From CAYJIX01 sp964370375 (GTDB lineage: Bacteria; Desulfobacterota; Desulfovibrionia; Desulfovibrionales; Desulfovibrionaceae): a DNA stretch of 64,000 nucleotides. The stretch is from the NCBI GenBank assembly GCA_964370375.1, contig CAYJIX010000002.1:35506-99505 (forward strand), read 5' to 3'. Below are positions 53,234 through 62,007 of this stretch, piece by piece. The first letter of the stretch is position 1. Every line of letters starts with the position of its first letter. The notes beneath the pieces are model-generated. The model worked only from the letters and a program-made list of their open reading frames with translations, had not been told where the DNA came from and did no database searches. Position numbers and translations under genes: made by a program.

Positions 53234-53779
53234 ATGTTAAACCTAGCTAACCAGATAACTTTGTCACGAGTGATCTTGGTCATACCTATCGTTATATTGT
53301 TATATATTGATGGGTTATGGGCGTCGGTGGCGGCTGCACTATTGTTTGTGGTGGCAGCCTTTACGGATTTTCTGGACGGGTATGTGGCAAGACACAGCAA
53401 TGTGGTTACAAACCTTGGCAAATTTCTTGACCCTTTGGCTGATAAACTGCTCATTTGTTCAGTTTCAATCATGCTTGTGGGCATGGGGCGTGTGCCTGCT
53501 TGGGTGATTGCGATTATTGTCGCCAGAGAGCTTGCCGTCACAGGCCTGCGCGCTGTGGCTGCCGGAGAAGGGCAGGTTATTGCTGCGGATAAATACGGGA
53601 AATGGAAAACATTGCTGCAAATCATTGCATTAGTACCTTTGTTGATTCATTATCCAATAGGGTCAATATCGACACAGCTTGTTGGGCAAGTTTGTCTTTA
53701 TCTTGCACTTATTATGACCGTGTTTTCAGGGATCAACTATTTTTATGTGTATTATGTCAGTTTTTGGAGTAAAGAGTAG
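53234..53779 (+). CDS. pgsA: CDP-diacylglycerol-glycerol-3-phosphate 3-phosphatidyltransferase
   Basis: 181 residues, membrane enzyme making phosphatidylglycerol-phosphate. The CDP-alcohol phosphotransferase signature is seen as DFLDGYVARHSN..LGKFLDPLADK (DG-x2-AR-x8-G-x3-D-x3-D). LANQITLSRV at the start is PgsA-like. ATG 53234 is chosen; a TTG at 53210 lies upstream but has no better signal. The DivIC/FtsB-like gene starts three bases after the stop. Confidence 0.92.
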   Translation: MLNLANQITLSRVILVIPIVILLYIDGLWASVAAALLFVVAAFTDFLDGYVARHSNVVTNLGKFLDPLADKLLICSVSIMLVGMGRVPAWVIAIIVARELAVTGLRAVAAGEGQVIAADKYGKWKTLLQIIALVPLLIHYPIGSISTQLVGQVCLYLALIMTVFSGINYFYVYYVSFWSKE

Positions 53780-53781
53780 CT

Positions 53782-54144
53782 GTGAACACATATTCGCGTA
53801 GCAGAACATCTTCAAACAGGCCCTTAGTGCTAAAAGCCCTTGTTTTGGCCGTGGCTATTCTGGTCAACCTTGTGTTGGCTGCTAGGCTTGCTTGGGGACC
53901 ACAAAGTGTGCTAGCGTACCGCGAGCTTAAGAATCAGCATACAGAACTTTTAGAAAAACTTTCTTATCTAAACACAAGCAATGCGACGCTATCTGCACAA
54001 ATTCGTCTTCTACAAGAGGATGACAACTATGTGGAAAAAGTGATACGTCAGCAGTTAAATTTTGTGCGCGATAATGAAATTTTATACCTGTTTGATGATG
54101 GGCAATCTTCGTCAGGAGCCGCGACAGATGATGGCAAAAATTGA
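53782..54144 (+). CDS. DivIC/FtsB-like septum formation initiator
   Basis: 120 residues: a basic N-terminus, one membrane helix (VLKALVLAVAILVNLVLAAR), then a coiled coil (about 45-85) and the DivIC/FtsB end VIRQQLNFVRDNEILYLF. It is expected to bridge FtsL and FtsQ at the divisome. GTG start directly behind pgsA. The next gene starts inside its last codons. Confidence 0.78.
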   Translation: MNTYSRSRTSSNRPLVLKALVLAVAILVNLVLAARLAWGPQSVLAYRELKNQHTELLEKLSYLNTSNATLSAQIRLLQEDDNYVEKVIRQQLNFVRDNEILYLFDDGQSSSGAATDDGKN

Positions 54145-55000
54145 ATGGTATAAGGAAATTCTGGAGATCGAGCCGGGGTCTAAATTGTTTTTTCCCTACG
54201 CTCGTGAACTTGTGGAAGTTGGGCAGAACCAGCTGGCTGTGCAAGTCTTGCGTCAAGGACTTGCCATGCATCCTGAATTTATAGAAGCGCGCGTGCTGCT
54301 TGTGTCCCTGCTTTACGAAGCACAAGACACAGTCGGCTGTAGTGCTGAAATGGAACCGTTATTCAAGATGTTTTCAGCCTACCCTGCTTTTTGGGATGCT
54401 TGGAGCCAAATGGCCAGTAAACATGGTAAAAGTGCCGCAGCCCTTGGCAGTGCGCTTTTGGCCAGTGTTTATAAAAACGAAAGTGTTTCCCTTGAATCGC
54501 TTATGCTTTCGGCGTTGCAACTCAGTACGGGGCATAACGCACCTGCACATGAAGAGGCAAAGGCACCACGAAGCAGTGCTTCCGAAAAAAGCAAAAAACC
54601 TCGCAAACAAGCTGAAGAGCATGCAGGCAAAAGCCGAGCGGAAAGCTTTTCTTTGCGAACACGTTCCATGGCTGATGTGTTGGCCGAACAAGGGGATTTA
54701 GAATCAGCCATTGCTATTTATAATGAACTTATCGCAAACAGCACCACCGTTTCTGAACGGCGTAGTTTGCGTAGACGCCTTAAAGATATGGAAAAAAAGC
54801 TTGAGGCGGAAAAGATGTTGTCAGCGTCCGATGCTGACATGGGGCAAGAACAAAGCAAGGTCATTGATCATGACAGTACCGCTCAAAGCGAAGCTGATAC
54901 AGCAGCCAGCGCAGCCCCAAACCCCCACCAGATGCAGGACAATCATCGCATGGTTCTTGAAAACTTGGCTAAACGCCTTGAGGCCAGAGCCAGAGACTAG
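54128..55000 (+). CDS. Tetratricopeptide-like cytoplasmic protein
   Basis: 290 residues from ATG 54128 (AGGAG nine bases upstream); the frame continues upstream through the DivIC-like gene with no signal. WYKEILEIEPGSKLFFPYAR, LAVQVLRQGLAMHPEFIEA and VLAEQGDLESAIAIYNELI are TPR-type helix pairs separated by a Lys/Glu/Ala-rich linker (about 165-200). The C-terminal segment is helical. It overlaps the preceding gene by 17 bases, so is co-translated; role unknown, presumably scaffold. Confidence 0.6.
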   Translation: MMAKIEWYKEILEIEPGSKLFFPYARELVEVGQNQLAVQVLRQGLAMHPEFIEARVLLVSLLYEAQDTVGCSAEMEPLFKMFSAYPAFWDAWSQMASKHGKSAAALGSALLASVYKNESVSLESLMLSALQLSTGHNAPAHEEAKAPRSSASEKSKKPRKQAEEHAGKSRAESFSLRTRSMADVLAEQGDLESAIAIYNELIANSTTVSERRSLRRRLKDMEKKLEAEKMLSASDADMGQEQSKVIDHDSTAQSEADTAASAAPNPHQMQDNHRMVLENLAKRLEARARD

Positions 55001-55021
55001 AAAGTTTGTCCATATCCTAAA

Positions 55022-56020
55022 ATGAGGAGTTACTTTATCGTGTTGATCCGTGTAGTTATGCCAATGCTTATGATAAGCACAATGATACTTACCGGCTGTG
55101 ATTTTTCTGCTAAATCAGCCATGCAAAGTACACAGTCTTTGTATCGAGAATATTTGAATCCGCCTGCGCAGGTTGATTATGAAGATACAGGCTCACTTGA
55201 GAAGGCTGAAGCAAATCTAGCCATACAGATGAAGACCATTGACGAAGAGCTCACCATGCTTGAGCGTCGTTTGAGCAATGCCGACCGTTCCCCCACAGCA
55301 CAAAGTGTTCAACGCTTGTTCAATGAATTTCCATGGTTATCAGGTTTTGCCGCCATTGATGCCACAAGTGGTGCCATTTTAGCGCAAGAACCCCCCGTTC
55401 CGCTTAAACCCATTGACTTTGCACCTTTGCTTGAACAAAAACCGCGCGAGGAATCTGGGCGCGGTATCAGGGCTTTGATTCAAGAAACGCCCTTAGGCCC
55501 TGAGATTATTTTAGGGGTCCCCGTATATAATGGTCCGGAAATACAAGGCATTGTTGTTGTACATTTTGATTTGTACGCGCTTATGGCAAGGAGCCATAGC
55601 TCCAGCGAAATGATGGTTCTGTCACCGGAAAAAGTTCTTTGGAGCGGACGCTTTACCGAAGGTAGTACTCCTTTGGCAGGGCAAAATTGGGACGCCCTTA
55701 CAGAGGATGACGTTACAGGCCTTGTCAGTAACGAATCAGGAGAGTTTTTGTGGGTATCTAGATACCTTGGCGACATTCCGCTTGTTTTTGCCGTGCCTGT
55801 TGTAGAGCGTGATATCGTAGCCTATGACACTGCAAGTGAAGCTGTTGTTGAAGAAACAGAAGAGCCTATTGAAGAAAGCGACTCTGACACTTCATACACT
55901 GCTGACGAGCCTGCCGAGTTGGAAGAACAAGCAGAGGATACTAGCAGCACTTCAAGTGAAGAATCTGATCATGGTGATGCCAGTTGGTTGCTTGGTCCTT
56001 CAGGGAATGCTCCTAATTGA
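55022..56020 (+). CDS. Lipoprotein with Cache-like sensor fold and acidic tail
   Basis: 332 residues. Lipobox LTGC puts the lipid on Cys at about residue 26. A helical stretch (60-85) is followed by a PAS/Cache-like region (FPWLSGFAAIDATSGAIL, ILGVPVYNGPEIQGIVVVHF, SPEKVLWSGRF, GEFLWVSRYLG). The last ~70 residues are acidic, low complexity (EETEEPIEESDSDTS). No partner enzyme is adjacent. Envelope-located; function unknown. Confidence 0.6.
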   Translation: MRSYFIVLIRVVMPMLMISTMILTGCDFSAKSAMQSTQSLYREYLNPPAQVDYEDTGSLEKAEANLAIQMKTIDEELTMLERRLSNADRSPTAQSVQRLFNEFPWLSGFAAIDATSGAILAQEPPVPLKPIDFAPLLEQKPREESGRGIRALIQETPLGPEIILGVPVYNGPEIQGIVVVHFDLYALMARSHSSSEMMVLSPEKVLWSGRFTEGSTPLAGQNWDALTEDDVTGLVSNESGEFLWVSRYLGDIPLVFAVPVVERDIVAYDTASEAVVEETEEPIEESDSDTSYTADEPAELEEQAEDTSSTSSEESDHGDASWLLGPSGNAPN

Positions 56021-56048
56021 TAGTTTGTAAGGTACACATTTTGTGTTT

Positions 56049-56086
56049 TTCAACAGGCCTAGCCACAGAAGGCTAGGCCTGTTGAA
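56049..56086. terminator. Long perfect hairpin after the lipoprotein gene
   Basis: A 16-bp perfect stem TTCAACAGGCCTAGCC/GGCTAGGCCTGTTGAA around ACAGAA, 28 bases after the stop. It has the AACAGGC/GCCTGTT arms of the hairpin family. It can act as a terminator; no strong T tract follows. Confidence 0.6.
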
Positions 56087-56132
56087 ATATATGGCAGCCT
56101 GTTGTACAGGGTTTTGCATAGGCTTATGCACC

Positions 56133-56232
56133 NNNNNNNNNNNNNNNNNNNNNNNNNNNNNNNNNNNNNNNNNNNNNNNNNNNNNNNNNNNNNNNNNNNN
56201 NNNNNNNNNNNNNNNNNNNNNNNNNNNNNNNN
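56133..56232. other. Assembly gap (100 N) flanked by an exact 55-base duplicate
   Basis: The 55 bases before the gap (56078-56132) are repeated exactly after it (56233-56287). An identical overlap of 55 bases is what a de Bruijn assembler with k=55 leaves at two contig ends, so the gap is probably an artefact and the true sequence continuous. The remaining 56288-56406 shows only the fbp upstream region. Confidence 0.85.
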
Positions 56233-56406
56233 CCTGTTGAAATATATGGCAGCCTGTTGTACAGGGTTTTGCATAGGCTTATGCACCGCTTTTTAGTTGT
56301 TTAAGGTCTCTGTGCAGGTATTGCGCAAGGGATTTTATGTGTTAGCATGAAACAACTCTTCAAATAACCATTCTAAAGCATTGAGAAACCTTAAAAAAGG
56401 AATACC

Positions 56407-57411
56407 ATGCTAGAAGTTACTGTTACCGAGCATTTACTTTTGCAGCAGCAGCGCACACCAAGCGCAACAGGGCATTTTACGACGTTGTTCAATGACCTTG
56501 TCCTTTCAGCTAAAATCATTGCGCGCAGTGTAAATAAGGCCGGTCTTTTGGATGTGCTTGGCGGTACCGGAGAAATCAATATTCAAGGTGAGCAAATACA
56601 AAGGCTTGATGAGTTTGCCAACCAAATCATACTGTATCGCATGGAACGCTCAGGGGTGCTTTGCGCCATGGCGTCTGAAGAAAATGCCGAATTTGTACCT
56701 GTTTCTGCAGCCTTCCCCAGGGGCGACTATATTTTGATTTTTGACCCACTGGATGGGTCCTCTAACATTGACGTGAATATCAATGTGGGAACGATTTTTT
56801 CCATCCTTCGTCGTCAGCCCGGGAAAGTTGGTGATGTGACCTTGGATGAACTTTTACGCCCGGGAACAGAGCAAGTGGCAGCAGGCTACTTTTTATATGG
56901 CACTTCAACCATGCTGGTCTACACCACAGGAAATGGAGTGCACGGATTTACATTGGACCCTACGGTTGGTGAGTTTTTGCTTTCGCATCCTGATATTCAT
57001 CTTCCGGAAGCAGGTAAGATTTATTCCGTCAACGAAGGCAATTGGCGGCATTGGGATAACACAACCAAAGCCTGTGTTGACTATTTTAAAAATCCTACAG
57101 ACACTCGCGATTGTTGTTCAGGACGCTATGTGGGATCGCTCGTTGCAGATTTTCACCGTACATTATTATATGGCGGTATATATATGTATCCGCCTGACAC
57201 GCGCCCGGGCAAAGCGCGCGGTAAGCTTAGGTATTTGTGCGAAGCCTCACCCCTAGCCATGGTGGCTGAACAAGCAGGAGGTGCAGCCTCAGACGGCAGG
57301 CAGCGCATCATGGACATTACGCCCACGAAGCTCCACGAGCGAGTTCCATTATTCATTGGTTCTCGCCTTGATGTAGAAATGGTGGAATCCTTATACAATA
57401 CACACGGATAG
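56407..57411 (+). CDS. fbp: Fructose-1,6-bisphosphatase, class 1
   Basis: 334 residues, cytoplasmic gluconeogenic enzyme. Metal and substrate motifs are SEENAEFVP, ILIFDPLDGSSNIDVN, and GKARGKLRYLCEASPLAMVAEQ (conserved KxR..YE-like segment). The ATG at 56407 lies behind AAAAAAGGAAT. A clear terminator follows at 57449-57486. Confidence 0.95.
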   Translation: MLEVTVTEHLLLQQQRTPSATGHFTTLFNDLVLSAKIIARSVNKAGLLDVLGGTGEINIQGEQIQRLDEFANQIILYRMERSGVLCAMASEENAEFVPVSAAFPRGDYILIFDPLDGSSNIDVNINVGTIFSILRRQPGKVGDVTLDELLRPGTEQVAAGYFLYGTSTMLVYTTGNGVHGFTLDPTVGEFLLSHPDIHLPEAGKIYSVNEGNWRHWDNTTKACVDYFKNPTDTRDCCSGRYVGSLVADFHRTLLYGGIYMYPPDTRPGKARGKLRYLCEASPLAMVAEQAGGAASDGRQRIMDITPTKLHERVPLFIGSRLDVEMVESLYNTHG

Positions 57412-57448
57412 GGCGTCAGGAATCTATTTTTGAGAATGGTTTTACTGT

Positions 57449-57486
57449 GTTCTGATGATTGTATGAGCAGTCATCAGAACATTTTT
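57449..57486 (+). terminator. Intrinsic terminator after fbp
   Basis: Ten-bp perfect stem GTTCTGATGA/TCATCAGAAC followed by ATTTTTAT. Confidence 0.85.
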
Positions 57487-57546
57487 ATGCTTTATATGAA
57501 GGCTAAAGGCCAAACAGCTTGCCAAACTATATAAAAGGATACAATC

Positions 57547-58629
57547 TTGCTCTGCCTCGGTATTGAAACTTCCTGTGATGAAACAGCATTGGCCCTTGTG
57601 GATGACACAACATGTGTGCATTCTGTTTTGGCAAGTCAGGCTGATATTCATGCTCTTTTTGGTGGCGTGGTTCCGGAACTTGCCTCTCGCGAACACTATC
57701 GACTAATAGGTGCCCTCTATGACGAGCTCATGGCGTCAAGCAATCTGTCCCTTGCAGATGTTGATGCCATTGCTGTGGCTCGGGGGCCGGGGCTCCTTGG
57801 GGCTCTTCTTGTGGGCTGCGCTTTTGCCAAGGGGCTTTCTTTAGCCTCAGGTAAACCTCTTATCGGGGTGAATCATTTGCACGCGCACCTTTTAGTGGCA
57901 GAGCTTGAAAAAGAAATTGTCTATCCTGCCTTAGGCCTGCTGGTGTCCGGAGGGCATACGCATATTTATCGTATGAACAGCGCAACGGATTTTGAACTTC
58001 TTGGTAAAACTTTGGACGATGCAGCTGGTGAAGCCTTTGATAAATTTGCCAAAATGTTGGGCTTGCCGTACCCTGGCGGCGCGTTATTGGATGCGTTATC
58101 TCAAAAAGGAGATCCAAAAGCTGTTGCCTTTCCGCGTCCCTATACGCGCAACGATAGTTTGGATTTTAGCTTTAGTGGGTTAAAAACAGCTGCCATGCAA
58201 TGGCTTAGTGCCCATCCTGATGTGGTGAAAAACGGACATGTTGTGCGTGAACATGGGGAGGACAACGCGTCTCAAACGCTTTGCGATGTGTGCGCATCCT
58301 ACCTTGCTGCAGTGGCTGAAACCTTGCGCATAAAGCTAGAAAAAGCATTTTTGGCGTGTAAAGATGTGCCTTTTTCCAGCTTTGTCGTGGCAGGAGGTGT
58401 TGCTGCCAATACCCAAGTACGTGCAGAAAGCGCAGATTTTGCTGCAAAGCATGGGCTGGAGCTGTATTTACCTTCGCGTAAGCTTTGCACTGACAACGCC
58501 ATTATGATTGCAACAGCAGGCAATCTTTTAGCCAAGGCCGAGTTAAGGCACGGTCTTGATCTATCCTGTATTCCCCGTGGCAAGCCGATTCCTATGGATT
58601 ATTGTTCTGTTGATGGTCTGCGGGCCTAG
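57547..58629 (+). CDS. tsaD: tRNA N6-adenosine threonylcarbamoyltransferase
   Basis: 360 residues; transfers threonylcarbamoyl to A37 of ANN-decoding tRNAs. LCLGIETSCDETALAL, GGVVPELASREH, GVNHLHAHL (metal histidines), LVSGGHTHIYR and VVAGGVAANTQVR are TsaD motifs. The start codon is TTG at 57547 with AAAGGA six bases upstream. Confidence 0.95.
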   Translation: MLCLGIETSCDETALALVDDTTCVHSVLASQADIHALFGGVVPELASREHYRLIGALYDELMASSNLSLADVDAIAVARGPGLLGALLVGCAFAKGLSLASGKPLIGVNHLHAHLLVAELEKEIVYPALGLLVSGGHTHIYRMNSATDFELLGKTLDDAAGEAFDKFAKMLGLPYPGGALLDALSQKGDPKAVAFPRPYTRNDSLDFSFSGLKTAAMQWLSAHPDVVKNGHVVREHGEDNASQTLCDVCASYLAAVAETLRIKLEKAFLACKDVPFSSFVVAGGVAANTQVRAESADFAAKHGLELYLPSRKLCTDNAIMIATAGNLLAKAELRHGLDLSCIPRGKPIPMDYCSVDGLRA

Positions 58630-58768
58630 CAAGGACAACAAAAACCAAGGACTTGACGCTACCAACAGGGAGAGGGTAATAGAGTATGTGGATATGACGC
58701 AGCAACAATGTGCTGCAGTTTATACAATCACACCTTTAAAGTGCAAAGAAATTTGCCAAGGAGAAAGC

Positions 58769-59320
58769 ATGTTTAAAAGATCCATACTGGTTTGTGTATT
58801 CACCATATGTTTTGCAGGTATGGCCTTAGCAGCCATGCCCGTCGGAGTCTTCAATTCGCAAACCATCGCCATAGACAGCGAACCTGCCAAAGCCGCTCAA
58901 AAGCAATTGCAAAGCCAGTTTGGCGCAGAACGCGGACAGATCGAAAAGCTTGCTCAAAATTTACAAAAAGAAGGCGAATCCTTACAGGCTCAAACTGCTG
59001 CACTTTCGCAAAAAGCCCGCGAAGAAAAGCAAATGGATTTTCTGCGTAAACGTCGTGACTTTGAGGAAAAATCTCGCGCTTTTGCCATAAAGGTTGAAGG
59101 CCGTGAAAACCAAATCCGCCAAACCATCGGGCGTTTGATTTTCCAAGCCAGCGGTACTGTTGCCAAAAAGCGCAATCTTGAAATGGTGTTCGACGCAGCT
59201 GCCGGCAGCATCATGTACGCACTGCCTTCAATGGACATAACCAAAGATGTTATTGCTGAAGTCAACCGCCTGTGGAAGGCCGGCGGCAGCAAGTTTGATA
59301 CTGCTCCTGCAAAAAAATAG
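58769..59320 (+). CDS. skp: OmpH/Skp periplasmic chaperone
   Basis: 183 residues from ATG 58769 (AAGGAGAAAGC upstream), while the frame is open to 58556 in the end of tsaD. Signal peptide of ~21 residues (ILVCVFTICFAGMALA). The mature part is GVFNSQTIAIDSEPAKAAQK followed by a long coiled coil (QSQFGAERGQIEKLAQNLQK) and the Skp tail. Holds outer-membrane proteins in the periplasm. It lies directly upstream of lpxD, the common order in Gram-negatives, though bamA is absent here. Confidence 0.85.
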   Translation: MFKRSILVCVFTICFAGMALAAMPVGVFNSQTIAIDSEPAKAAQKQLQSQFGAERGQIEKLAQNLQKEGESLQAQTAALSQKAREEKQMDFLRKRRDFEEKSRAFAIKVEGRENQIRQTIGRLIFQASGTVAKKRNLEMVFDAAAGSIMYALPSMDITKDVIAEVNRLWKAGGSKFDTAPAKK

Positions 59321-59329
59321 TAGGTTACC

Positions 59330-60364
59330 ATGGTTTCACGTAAGCTTTCTGACATTGCACGCGAGATAGGCCTCACTTTACAAGGCCCTGATGGCGAAGT
59401 GACAGGCGTAAACACCCTAGAAAAGGCTGGCGCGCATGAAGTGAGCTTTTTAGCTAACCCTAAATACATCGCCCAGCTTGCCACAACAAAAGCAGGAGCC
59501 GTGATTGTTGCGCCTGCTTTTGCTGATCAAGTTTCTTGCGCGCTTGTGAGTGAAAATCCTTACCAAGATTTTGGTCGGGTCCTTTCCCTTTTTGCCGTAA
59601 AGCAAGGGAGTTTTGTAGGGCAAAGCCCCCTTGCTTTTATCCATCCTACAGCACAAATTGGGCAGAATGTGACCATATACCCGTTTGTGTTTGTGGGCGC
59701 AGGGGCAGTGGTTGGCGATGATTGTACCCTTTTTTCAGGGGTCTATGTTGGTGAGTATGTACAGATAGGGGCAAAGTGTACCTTGTACCCGTCGGCTGTT
59801 GTTATGGCGGCCTGCGTTCTTGGTGATGGCTGTACCCTGTCCCCGGGTGCTGTTATAGGTGCTGATGGTTTTGGCTACACACGCAACGCGCAAGGTACCC
59901 AAAAAATTCCGCAAGTGGGGCGTGTTGTGCTTGGCAGTCACGTAGATATCGGAGCCAACGCCACCATTGATAGGGCAGCCCTTGATGTTACCACGGTTGG
60001 TGACGGTACCAAGGTGGATAACTTAGTGCAGCTTGGTCACAATGTGCATGTGGGCAAAAATGGGTTTATCGTATCCCAAGTAGGGGTTTCAGGCTCCACC
60101 ACTATAGGAGACAATTGCACCCTTGCAGGGCAAGTGGGTATTGCCGGGCATTTGAATATTGGCAACAATGTAACCATTGGTCCCCAATCAGGCGTTGCCA
60201 AAAATATTCCGGACAATATAACCATGGGGGGCTCGCCTGCCGTTGAGCAAGGCATATTTATGCGAACCATGGCGCTTATGCCCAAATTCCCTGATCTTTT
60301 TAAACGGTTAACTAAGTTAGAAAAAGAAGTCCAAACAATCCTTACTCAAAAAGACAATAAGTAG
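59330..60364 (+). CDS. lpxD: UDP-3-O-(3-hydroxyacyl)glucosamine N-acyltransferase
   Basis: 344 residues, third step of lipid A synthesis. N-terminal uridine-binding domain (EVSFLANPKYIAQL), then many left-handed beta-helix hexapeptide repeats (IGQNVTIYPFVFVG and onward), with the catalytic region VDNLVQLGHNVHVGKNGFIV and GQVGIAGHLNIGNNVTIG. Nine bases after skp. Confidence 0.95.
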   Translation: MVSRKLSDIAREIGLTLQGPDGEVTGVNTLEKAGAHEVSFLANPKYIAQLATTKAGAVIVAPAFADQVSCALVSENPYQDFGRVLSLFAVKQGSFVGQSPLAFIHPTAQIGQNVTIYPFVFVGAGAVVGDDCTLFSGVYVGEYVQIGAKCTLYPSAVVMAACVLGDGCTLSPGAVIGADGFGYTRNAQGTQKIPQVGRVVLGSHVDIGANATIDRAALDVTTVGDGTKVDNLVQLGHNVHVGKNGFIVSQVGVSGSTTIGDNCTLAGQVGIAGHLNIGNNVTIGPQSGVAKNIPDNITMGGSPAVEQGIFMRTMALMPKFPDLFKRLTKLEKEVQTILTQKDNK

Positions 60365-60408
60365 TCGACACTAAAAAACCGGACATGTACTGATAAATAG
60401 GATATGCC

Positions 60409-60876
60409 ATGACAGATCAACTTACCTCTATAAATTTAGCCATTCGTGATATTTTGCAGCTTTTGCCACACAGGTACCCCTTTATGTTAGTAGACCGTGT
60501 GGTAGAATTGGTACCTGGCAAAAGTATAAAAGCCTACAAATGTGTAAGCTTTAACGAGCCTTTTTTCCAGGGGCATTTTCCGGGGCTTCCGGTCATGCCG
60601 GGTGTGCTTATTATAGAAGCTTTAGCACAAAATGCCGCGCTTATGGTGTTGCACACGCAAGGGGCAGCATTAAGTGATAAAGTGTTTTTGTTCAGCGGCA
60701 TGGAAAACGTAAAATTTCGCCGACCTGTTGTGCCGGGTGACAGGCTTGATTTAGACTGTACCCTTATACGCCAAAAATTCAACATTTGGAAAACAGAAGC
60801 CCGTGCCTATGTGGATGGGCAGATTGCTGCAGAAGCTGTACTTACAGCCGCACTTATTGACAAGGAGCGCATGTAG
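60409..60876 (+). CDS. fabZ: 3-hydroxyacyl-ACP dehydratase FabZ
   Basis: 155 residues. Hot-dog fold dehydratase: LLPHRYPFMLVDRV, then the active-site segment FFQGHFPGLPVMPGVLIIEA with His and Glu, and ALAQ. Serves fatty acid elongation and keeps supply of hydroxyacyl chains for lipid A. Its stop overlaps the lpxA start by one base. Confidence 0.95.
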   Translation: MTDQLTSINLAIRDILQLLPHRYPFMLVDRVVELVPGKSIKAYKCVSFNEPFFQGHFPGLPVMPGVLIIEALAQNAALMVLHTQGAALSDKVFLFSGMENVKFRRPVVPGDRLDLDCTLIRQKFNIWKTEARAYVDGQIAAEAVLTAALIDKERM

Positions 60877-61688
60877 TGAGCTCTCTCATTCACCCCACCG
60901 CCATCATAGATCCGGGTGCAAAGCTTGGGCACAATGTGTCTGTGGGCCCTTATGCCATTATAGAAGACACGGTCGTTATTGGCGATGACTGCCGTATTGA
61001 CGGCCATGCCATCATCAAGCGTTTTACGACTATGGGGGCCGGTAACAGGGTGCATTCTCATGCGCTCGTGGGCGGAGAACCGCAAGATTTAAAATTCAGC
61101 GGCGAAGAAACAGAGCTGATCCTTGGCGATAATAACCAAATTCGTGAATTTGCCACGCTCCACCGTGGAACCGAAGGGGGCGGAGGGTATACACGCATTG
61201 GCAGCAACAATTTGCTCATGGCCTATGTGCATGTGGCTCATGATTGTACAGTTGGCAACAACGTTGTCATGTCCAATAGCGCAACTTTAGCAGGACATGT
61301 ACAGGTTGGTGATTATGCCATCCTTGGCGGTCTTTCTGCTGTACACCAGTTTTGTCGTATCGGCAGCCATGCTTTTGTGGGTGGCATGACAGGGATAGGC
61401 CAAGATTTACCCCCGTGGATGCTGGCTTCTGCAAGCCGCGGTGTGTTTGGGGTTGTGCATGGGCCTAATATGGTGGGCTTGCGCCGTGCAGGGGTGGATA
61501 GGGAAGTTGTAACAGCCCTAAAAGCAGCTTTTAGGCTTGTTTGGCGAACGGAAATGTCACGTTCCGAAGCTTTGGAAGCCCTTGTAAATGAGTACGGAAA
61601 CCTTCAAGAAGTTATGATGTTTGTAGATTTTATACGTTTATCGGAACGGGGACTTTGTAGCGGCGAAAAAATGCCAACAAAAGCTTGA
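60876..61688 (+). CDS. lpxA: UDP-N-acetylglucosamine O-acyltransferase
   Basis: 270 residues, first step of lipid A synthesis. IHPTAIIDPGAKLGHNVSVG opens a hexapeptide-repeat helix; MAYVHVAHDCTVGNNVVM has the catalytic His; AVHQFCRIGSHAFVGGMTGI and the C-terminal helices follow. GTG start at 60876 overlapping the fabZ TAG. The usual next genes (lpxI/lpxB) are not present; a tRNA gene and island follow. Confidence 0.95.
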   Translation: MSSLIHPTAIIDPGAKLGHNVSVGPYAIIEDTVVIGDDCRIDGHAIIKRFTTMGAGNRVHSHALVGGEPQDLKFSGEETELILGDNNQIREFATLHRGTEGGGGYTRIGSNNLLMAYVHVAHDCTVGNNVVMSNSATLAGHVQVGDYAILGGLSAVHQFCRIGSHAFVGGMTGIGQDLPPWMLASASRGVFGVVHGPNMVGLRRAGVDREVVTALKAAFRLVWRTEMSRSEALEALVNEYGNLQEVMMFVDFIRLSERGLCSGEKMPTKA

Positions 61689-61755
61689 CGAACAGCACAT
61701 AAAAAGGTAAATAAGCCTTCTTGTGCATGAATGTACCAAAACATGCATGTACTAG

Positions 61756-61831
<76 letters not shown>

Positions 61832-61836
61832 CATAA

Positions 61837-61890
61837 CAAAATCATAAAGCCCCATGTAGCCCACAAAGCCGCATGGGGCTTAGCTTTTGC
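61837..61890 (+). terminator. tRNA-Thr terminator, third copy of the shared hairpin
   Basis: AAGCCCCATG/CATGGGGCTT stem (61847-61856, 61872-61881) followed by AGCTTTTG. In reverse complement this is the same sequence as at 8527-8579 and 10151-10203, with about two changes over the 53 bases. Confidence 0.7.
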
Positions 61891-61944
61891 CCTGTTTTCG
61901 TGGTCTTTCGTAGTCCCGTGATGCCCCTAGACATACCGACACTT

Positions 61945-61994
61945 TGTAGGTATATATGTAGGTAGCTGATACCTACACAAGTTTGATACCTACA
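61945..61994. promoter_or_regulatory. Four TGTAGGTA boxes upstream of the integrase gene
   Basis: TGTAGGTA occurs at 61945 and 61957 on the plus strand and at 61969 and 61986 as TACCTACA on the minus strand, within 50 bases ending 14 bases before the integrase start. They could be arm-type integrase or excisionase binding sites or an operator of int. No other copy was noticed in the window. Confidence 0.5.
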
Positions 61995-62007
61995 AAAGGG
62001 GCAAGGT

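Noticed and set aside
56043..56296. Short frames crossing the third N gap
   Set aside because: They exist only because N is translated as X and because of the duplicated 55-mer.
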